Part shown: positions 59,541 through 64,000 of the stretch, piece after piece
Layout: the number at the start of each line of letters is the position of its first letter
Numbering within the stretch: position 1 is the first letter of the stretch
NCBI GenBank assembly: GCA_964403285.1
Contig: CAYOFG010000001.1
Location: 33,142 to 97,141, forward strand
DNA from: WVXT01 sp964403285
Lineage (GTDB): Bacteria; UBA6262; WVXT01
Direction: 5' to 3'
Length of the DNA stretch: 64,000 nucleotides
Notes under the pieces: generated by a model
Seen by the model: the letters and a program-made list of their open reading frames with translations, nothing else
Told to the model about the DNA's origin: nothing
Databases searched by the model: none
Position numbers and translations under genes: made by a program

Positions 59541-59598
59541 TGGTAGTCGCAGGCTTCAGCCTGCGCATATAGACGCAACCTGAAGGTTGCGACTACCG
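59541..59598. repeat. GTAGTCGCAGGC double hairpin
   Basis: GGTAGTCGCAGGC TT CAGCCTGCG (59542-59565) and CGCAACCTGAAGGTTGCG then ACTACC (59574-59597). The outer GGTAGTCGC and GCGACTACC also pair, giving a cruciform-like unit. Its copy is at 61614-61680. The 71 bases from 59599 to 59669 hold nothing I recognise. Confidence 0.8.
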
Positions 59599-59669
59599 AA
59601 TTTGATACATCAACATGCAGTTTATGATACAAAAAAGCATCGGGAAAATCAAGTCCTTTTTCTATAGGA

Positions 59670-61514
59670 TCACTCGACAGTAACGCTTTTGGCAAGATTG
59701 CGCGGCTGATCCACATCGCAACCTCTGAGGGCAGCAATATGGTAAGCTAACAACTGCAGCGAAATCACATTGACAATAGGAGATAGTATCTCTAACGTCT
59801 GTGACATATAAAATACATGGTCGGCTTTCTTCTTAATCTCCTTATTTTTCTTCGTAGCTAAGGCAATTACAATCCCGTCACGGGCCCTCACTTCTTCTAT
59901 ATTCGCCATAACTTTTTCGTAGACTTTACTATCAGTGGCAATAGCCAGAACAGGCATATTCTCGTCAATCAGGGCAATCGGGCCATGCTTCATCTCGCCA
60001 GCAGGATAGCCCTCTGCGTGAATATACGATATCTCTTTCAGTTTCAGTGCGCCTTCCAGGGCGATGGGATAGTTTATGTGGCGTCCTAAAAATAGAAAAT
60101 CTATCTTCTTAAAATAACTCTGTGCGCAGGCTATAATCTCCTCTTGATTTTCCAGAACCTCTTCCACCTGGTGAGGAATGTGCAGAAGATGCATCAATAT
60201 ATTCCTCGCCTCTTCTTTTTTCAAAGTTCCCCTTACTCTCCCGAAATGGACCGCCAAAAGGCATAGTGCCGTAAGCTGGGCAGTGAACGCTTTGCTGGAA
60301 GCCACCCCGATTTCCGGCCCAGCCCGGGTATAGATTACGCCGTCTGCTTCTCGCGTGGCTGTAGAGCCAAGCACATTGCAGATAGCTAAAGTCTTTCCCC
60401 CCTTCTTCTTTGCTTCCCTCAATCCTGCCAGCGTATCCGCCGTCTCTCCCGATTGGGAAATCAAAAGGACGAGAGTATTGCCATTTATGATAGGGTCTCT
60501 ATAGCGAAATTCAGAGCCAATGTCCACCTCGCAGGGAAGTTTCACCAGTTCTTCAAGAAGAAATTCCCCGTAGAGCGCAGCGTGGTATGAAGTGCCACAG
60601 GCAACAATATAAACCTTCTCAACCCTTCTAATCTCCTCTTTGGAAAGTCCCACATCTTCCAGATAGACCTCACCCTTATCCGGCGCCATCCTTCCCCGGA
60701 ACGTGTCCTGGATAGCCCGGGGCTGCTCGTGAATCTCCTTGAGCATAAAATGCTTATAGCCACCCTTTTCCGCCATCACCGGGTCCCAACTTATTTGAAA
60801 TACTTTCTTTTCTGTTTTCTTACCCGACTTTTCATATACTTGCACCCCGTCGGTACTCAGCTCGGCTGTCTCACCGTCGTCAAGATAGATTACTTTTCTC
60901 GTATGTCCCAGGATTGCCGGAACATCAGAAGCAATAAAATATTCTTTTCTTCCCAACCCGATAACCAGGGGACTCTCCTTGCGGGCGCATACAATCTTAT
61001 CCGGGTCATCAACAGAGATAACTCCCAAAGCGTATGAACCCTCCACTTCTTTAAGCGCCCTCTGCAGGGCGGAAATAATCTTTTTCTTCCCCTTAGACTT
61101 GGCGAGATACTTCTCCACAAGATGGGCCAGAACCTCAGTATCCGTTTCCGACCTAAACCTATGACCCTCCTTTATCAATCCCTTCTTCAATGTGAGATAG
61201 TTCTCAATAATTCCATTATGCACTACCACAAGTCTCTCCTGGCAATCAGTATGCGGGTGCGCATTTTCTTCCGAGGGTCTGCCGTGGGTCGCCCATCTCG
61301 TGTGACCCAGGGCTATATTTCCCTTACAGGGCTTATCCTTCAAAACATTTTCCAGGTTAGTAATCTTCCCCACGCATCTTCTTAACTCCAGCCTCCCCTT
61401 CTCAATCACGCCAATGCCTGCTGAGTCATAGCCCCGATATTCTAATCTCTTCAATCCATCAATTAAAATCGGAACAACGTCCTTATTCCCAATGTAGCCC
61501 ACAATTCCACACAT
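59670..61514 (-). CDS. glmS: Glutamine-fructose-6-phosphate aminotransferase (isomerizing)
   Basis: 614 residues. The N-terminal Ntn glutaminase has the catalytic Cys2 (MCGIVGYIGN), LEYRGYDSAGIGV, HTRWATHGRPSEENAHPH and ETDTEVLAHL. Two SIS domains follow: VACGTSYHAALYGEFLLE, ISQSGETADTLAGLREAK, GRHINYPIALEGALKLKEISYIHAEG and GEMKHGPIALIDE. The end DQPRNLAKSVTVE is the conserved ending. It makes glucosamine-6-phosphate for peptidoglycan and LPS. The leader has no glmS ribozyme core, only palindromes. GAGGTGG precedes the ATG. Confidence 0.97.
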   Translation of the reverse strand: MCGIVGYIGNKDVVPILIDGLKRLEYRGYDSAGIGVIEKGRLELRRCVGKITNLENVLKDKPCKGNIALGHTRWATHGRPSEENAHPHTDCQERLVVVHNGIIENYLTLKKGLIKEGHRFRSETDTEVLAHLVEKYLAKSKGKKKIISALQRALKEVEGSYALGVISVDDPDKIVCARKESPLVIGLGRKEYFIASDVPAILGHTRKVIYLDDGETAELSTDGVQVYEKSGKKTEKKVFQISWDPVMAEKGGYKHFMLKEIHEQPRAIQDTFRGRMAPDKGEVYLEDVGLSKEEIRRVEKVYIVACGTSYHAALYGEFLLEELVKLPCEVDIGSEFRYRDPIINGNTLVLLISQSGETADTLAGLREAKKKGGKTLAICNVLGSTATREADGVIYTRAGPEIGVASSKAFTAQLTALCLLAVHFGRVRGTLKKEEARNILMHLLHIPHQVEEVLENQEEIIACAQSYFKKIDFLFLGRHINYPIALEGALKLKEISYIHAEGYPAGEMKHGPIALIDENMPVLAIATDSKVYEKVMANIEEVRARDGIVIALATKKNKEIKKKADHVFYMSQTLEILSPIVNVISLQLLAYHIAALRGCDVDQPRNLAKSVTVE

Positions 61515-61588
61515 AAACCACCTCTATCACTTAAGTTCTTTAAAAGTCTCTGGAGTGTCCCGACTTGTCGGGACTAGGTAAAGCTATC

Positions 61589-61710
61589 GAGGCTGTGTCG
61601 TAACCCTGTTTTGGGTAGTCGCAGGCTTTAGCCTGCGTAATTTCTCCGTCGAGAACGCAACCTGAAGGTTGCGGCTACCAAGCAAGAAATCTGATTGCGA
61701 CACAGCCTCT
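61589..61710. repeat. 122-bp composite inverted-repeat element in the glmS leader
   Basis: Outer arms GAGGCTGTGTCG (61589-61600) and CGACACAGCCTC (61699-61710) are perfect. Inside is a full copy of the GTAGTCGCAGGC double hairpin (61614-61680). It lies in the 284-base gap between pdxJ and glmS, which otherwise holds a small TCCCGACTTGTCGGGA palindrome (61558-61573) and no gene. Confidence 0.8.
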
Positions 61711-61798
61711 CTCGCTTTACACTCCGTTCATAGACTCCGTCGATAATTGCTATGAACTACCATCTAATGCCACGAAAAGACTTTTTTCAGAGCTTTCT

Positions 61799-62512
61799 CT
61801 ACTTAATCAGTCTTTTCATTTCCCGCACAGCCTGGGCAAGGCCGACAAATATAGAATAGCTAATAATGGAGTGTCCAATATTCAAATCTTCTATTCCAGG
61901 AATTCTTGCCACTGGTCTCACATTCTGGTAATTAAGTCCGTGACCAGCGTTGAGGTGCAATCCCAACTCCACTGCCAGCTTACCCGCCTGTTTTAATTTC
62001 TTAAGTTCCCCTGACTGCCTCGCTTTCCCTTTTGCCTCTGCATAGGTTCCCGTATGGAGTTCCACGCAATCAACGCCAACTTCTTTAGCTGCTCTCACTT
62101 GTTCAGGTTCAGGGTCAACAAAAATACTGACCAAAATCCTCTTCTTCTTAAGCCTCTTAACTACCCCTGCCAATCTTCTCTTCTGTCCCCGGACATCCAG
62201 CCCGCCTTCAGTAGTCAACTCTTTCCTTTTCTCAGGAACCAAACATACCTCATCGGGAACGACTCTTAAAGCAATCTCCACAATCTCTCGGGTTGCAGCC
62301 ATTTCCAGATTAAGTTTTGTCTTAACTATTTTTCTCAAAGAATAGACATCTCTATCCTGAATATGCCTGCGGTCTTCTCTCAAGTGCACAGTGATTCCCT
62401 GCGCGCCTGCTTTCTCGCAAATCTTTGCCGCTTCTATAAGGTCAGGATAAGGAGTAAATCTCGCTTGCCTGAGAGTCGCCACATGATCAATATTTACTCC
62501 CAAATTCGCCAT
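61799..62512 (-). CDS. pdxJ: Pyridoxine 5'-phosphate synthase
   Basis: 237 residues, a TIM barrel. LGVNIDHVATLRQAR at 4-18, GITVHLREDRRHIQDRDV, NLEMAATREIVEIAL, VCLVPEKRKELTTEGGLDV and LNAGHGLNYQNV are PdxJ hallmarks, including the catalytic His and Glu. It makes pyridoxine phosphate in the DXP-dependent vitamin B6 route. AGGAGG lies inside the end of the response-regulator gene, which it overlaps by 26 bases. Confidence 0.96.
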   Translation of the reverse strand: MANLGVNIDHVATLRQARFTPYPDLIEAAKICEKAGAQGITVHLREDRRHIQDRDVYSLRKIVKTKLNLEMAATREIVEIALRVVPDEVCLVPEKRKELTTEGGLDVRGQKRRLAGVVKRLKKKRILVSIFVDPEPEQVRAAKEVGVDCVELHTGTYAEAKGKARQSGELKKLKQAGKLAVELGLHLNAGHGLNYQNVRPVARIPGIEDLNIGHSIISYSIFVGLAQAVREMKRLIK

Positions 62513-63605
62513 CCAATCCTCCTACTCCCTCTCCTATCTTCTTCACATCCTCTTCACTCAAAATCTTACGCTCTTTAAGAGCAATTATGAACGCATCTAC
62601 TGCTTCAGAATCGAATTGTGTTCCCTTACATTTCACCAACTCTTTTGCTGCCTCTATCGCCGGTATTGCTTTCCTGTAGGGACGGTCAGAAGTCATAGCA
62701 TCATAAGCATCAGCTACAGCCAGGATTCTTGCCCCACAAGGAATCTTTTTCCCCTTTAACCCGTCTGGATAGCCCTTGCCATCCCACCTTTCGTGGTGGT
62801 GGCGAGCTACCAGAGCATACTCCTTGAACTCTTCAACGCCCTCCAGGATATGGGCTCCCACTACTGGATGTTGTTTCACCTTCATCCATTCCTCTTCGGT
62901 AAGCTTGCCCGGTTTGTTCAATATTCCGTCAATAATTCCGATTTTTCCCACATCGTGCAGGAGACCGCCGTTCCGGAGAATCTTCCCGGTATCTAAGGTC
63001 ACCTTATCCCAGCCTTGTTTCCCTCTCAGTCTCTCGCCTATCCAGGTAGCATATTTGGTAACCGACTCAGAGTGTCCATGAGTGTAAGGGTCTCTTGCCT
63101 CCAACGCCTTAGTCAGAGCATAGAGCGCCTGCACAGCAGTCTGCGCCAATTTCCCATATGCCTTCTGGAGTTCATCCGCTTTTTTCTCTATCTCCTTGTA
63201 AAGGAGTTCATTCTCCTCTGCCTCTTTTCGCAAATCTTCAAATAATTGCGTGTGCACCTTACCCAATGCTATATTCTTCAGGTAGTCAAAGCTAAAAGGC
63301 TTCATAACATAATCGCTCGCTCCCAGCCTTGTAGCCTCTTCGATTTTCCGCTTATCTTGCACCGCAGTAACCATAATCACCTTAATTGTATTATCAAATT
63401 CTTTTATGCGAGCCAGAACATCTATTCCAGACATCCCCGGCAACCCAATATCTAAAAATACCAGGTGGGGCCTCGAATTCTTTATCAACTTTAATGTCTC
63501 CTCTCCGTTCGAGGCAGCATAAACCTCATAGTTCTGCTTCTCAAAGAAATCTTTCAAGAACCCACGCATATTAGGCTCATCTTCAACCACCAGCAATTTT
63601 ATCAA
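62487..63605 (-). CDS. Response regulator with HD-GYP domain (c-di-GMP phosphodiesterase)
   Basis: 372 residues. The receiver domain has VVEDEPNMRG, the phosphoacceptor Asp52 in LVFLDIGLPGMSG, and DYVMKPF. A coiled linker (about 120-160) leads to an HD-GYP domain with GLLHDVGKIGI, KQHPVVGAHIL, ARHHHERWDGKGYPDGLKG and ADAYDAMTSDRPYRKA; the metal ligands and the GYP motif are intact. It should degrade c-di-GMP when phosphorylated. It is encoded directly after a histidine kinase. The start is TTG with AGGAGGT upstream. Confidence 0.94.
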   Translation of the reverse strand: MIKLLVVEDEPNMRGFLKDFFEKQNYEVYAASNGEETLKLIKNSRPHLVFLDIGLPGMSGIDVLARIKEFDNTIKVIMVTAVQDKRKIEEATRLGASDYVMKPFSFDYLKNIALGKVHTQLFEDLRKEAEENELLYKEIEKKADELQKAYGKLAQTAVQALYALTKALEARDPYTHGHSESVTKYATWIGERLRGKQGWDKVTLDTGKILRNGGLLHDVGKIGIIDGILNKPGKLTEEEWMKVKQHPVVGAHILEGVEEFKEYALVARHHHERWDGKGYPDGLKGKKIPCGARILAVADAYDAMTSDRPYRKAIPAIEAAKELVKCKGTQFDSEAVDAFIIALKERKILSEEDVKKIGEGVGGLDGEFGSKY

Positions 63606-63620
63606 CCACTTACCTCCTCT

Positions 63621-64000
63621 CTACTTTTTTTTCCACATTGGAAGACGGATAGTAAAAGTCGTTCCCTTGCCCACCTCACTCTCTACATCAATAGTTCCAT
63701 TATGCTTTTTGATTATGTTATAAACCACAGACAATCCCACACCAGTCCCCTGCAATTTAGTAGTGAACAGAAAATCGAAAACTTTACGCAGATTCTCCGG
63801 AGGAATTCCACACCCTGTATCCGATACTTTTATTTCCACCATTTCCGGATTAGCCAATGTCCTTGCCAGAATATTAATGCTTCCTGGCCTCTCACCTTCC
63901 ATCGCCTCTATGGCATTATTAAAAAGATTCAGGAAGACCTCCTGCAGTTCCCCGGCAATTCCTCTTATTTTTGGCAAATCTTCGGGAATCTCCTTTACCA
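63621..64000 (-). CDS. Histidine kinase, C-terminal ATPase part (cut by window edge)
   Basis: The frame runs off the right edge (VKEIPEDLPKIRG before the visible core). It contains ELQEVFLNLFNNAIEAM (N box), VSDTGCGIPPENL (G1), FLFTTKLQGTGVGLSVVYNI (G2 and F box). Only this ATPase domain is visible; sensor and HisKA parts lie outside. It is almost certainly the partner of the HD-GYP response regulator, whose gene starts 15 bases downstream. Confidence 0.92.
   Translation of the reverse strand, partial: VKEIPEDLPKIRGIAGELQEVFLNLFNNAIEAMEGERPGSINILARTLANPEMVEIKVSDTGCGIPPENLRKVFDFLFTTKLQGTGVGLSVVYNIIKKHNGTIDVESEVGKGTTFTIRLPMWKKK

Noticed and set aside
59534..59737. 67-codon minus-strand frame at the glmS end
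   Set aside because: It lies partly on the glmS 3' end in another frame and partly in the GTAGTCGCAGGC repeat; its residues are repeat-coded.
40632..61710. Scattered hairpin repeats as a CRISPR array
   Set aside because: Copies are dispersed, palindromic, of different types and without regular spacers.
61515..61798. glmS ribozyme in the glmS leader
   Set aside because: No conserved ribozyme core is seen; the leader holds nested palindromic repeats.
3556..63574. Many plus-strand open frames of 60-200 codons
   Set aside because: Each lies opposite a recognised minus-strand gene and has Ser/Phe/Ile-rich antisense composition. None shows a domain or its own ribosome site.

Overview
The window is a low-GC, Gram-negative-type bacterial chromosome segment. 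It carries a MacAB-TolC exporter, lipoproteins, a type IV prepilin and c-di-GMP signalling proteins. Several small families (DUF1844, DUF6485, Minf_1886, EndoQ) and the many intergenic palindromes fit an uncultivated lineage near the PVC/Omnitrophota group, but that placement is a weak inference. Every protein gene and both intact tRNA genes lie on the minus strand, so the window is read from right (64000) to left (1).

Region A (about 64.0-51.6 kb, first in reading order) is housekeeping: the end of a histidine kinase, an HD-GYP response regulator (predicted c-di-GMP phosphodiesterase), pdxJ, glmS, acpS, a fused NAD(P)HX epimerase/dehydratase, thiL, the tsaE-tsaB-rimI group, long-form hisG, gltX, DUF1844 and tRNA-Gln(CTG). 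Region B (51.54-49.55 kb) is a three-gene operon of unknown function just downstream of tRNA-Gln, flanked by 35-bp imperfect direct repeats. Region C (49.5-38.7 kb) holds a prepilin, a membrane histidine kinase, a cupin, DUF2784, an SDR, an M48 lipoprotein protease, a nucleotidyltransferase-fold protein without its carboxylates, a TPM-LemA pair, a Cas4-like Fe-S nuclease, small conserved proteins, VanZ and endonuclease Q. Region D (38.7-27.4 kb) holds transaldolase, two UvrD-type helicase-nucleases resembling AdnA/AdnB (the first with decayed motor motifs), an iron alcohol dehydrogenase, rmuC, tRNA-Glu(CTC) and an AlbA_2 regulator.

Region E (27.2 kb to the left edge) is the most distinctive. 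A strong sigma70-type promoter precedes an RNA whose two halves match the c-di-GMP-I (GEMM) aptamer but are separated by a 76-nt two-hairpin insertion. A perfect intrinsic terminator follows, and then about 27 kb of co-directional genes with few large gaps: radical SAM protein, two small paralogous RHH-like proteins, a giant Ser/Thr kinase-ATPase-TPR regulator, an M20 amidohydrolase, LuxE and LuxC without luciferase, a GT1 glycosyltransferase, a heparinase II/III-like protein, a CapK/PaaK-like ligase, TolC-MacA-MacB, a second radical SAM protein, four more glycosyltransferases, a DUF362 exported protein, a sulfotransferase and an alpha/beta hydrolase. I read it as a c-di-GMP-linked pathway that makes, modifies and exports a glycosylated, possibly acylated and sulfated product. 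The product is unknown.

Intergenic DNA is full of nested palindromes and of a short-repeat family (GGGGACA...CTTTTT type) that sits at gene ends and in several places supplies the start or stop codon.
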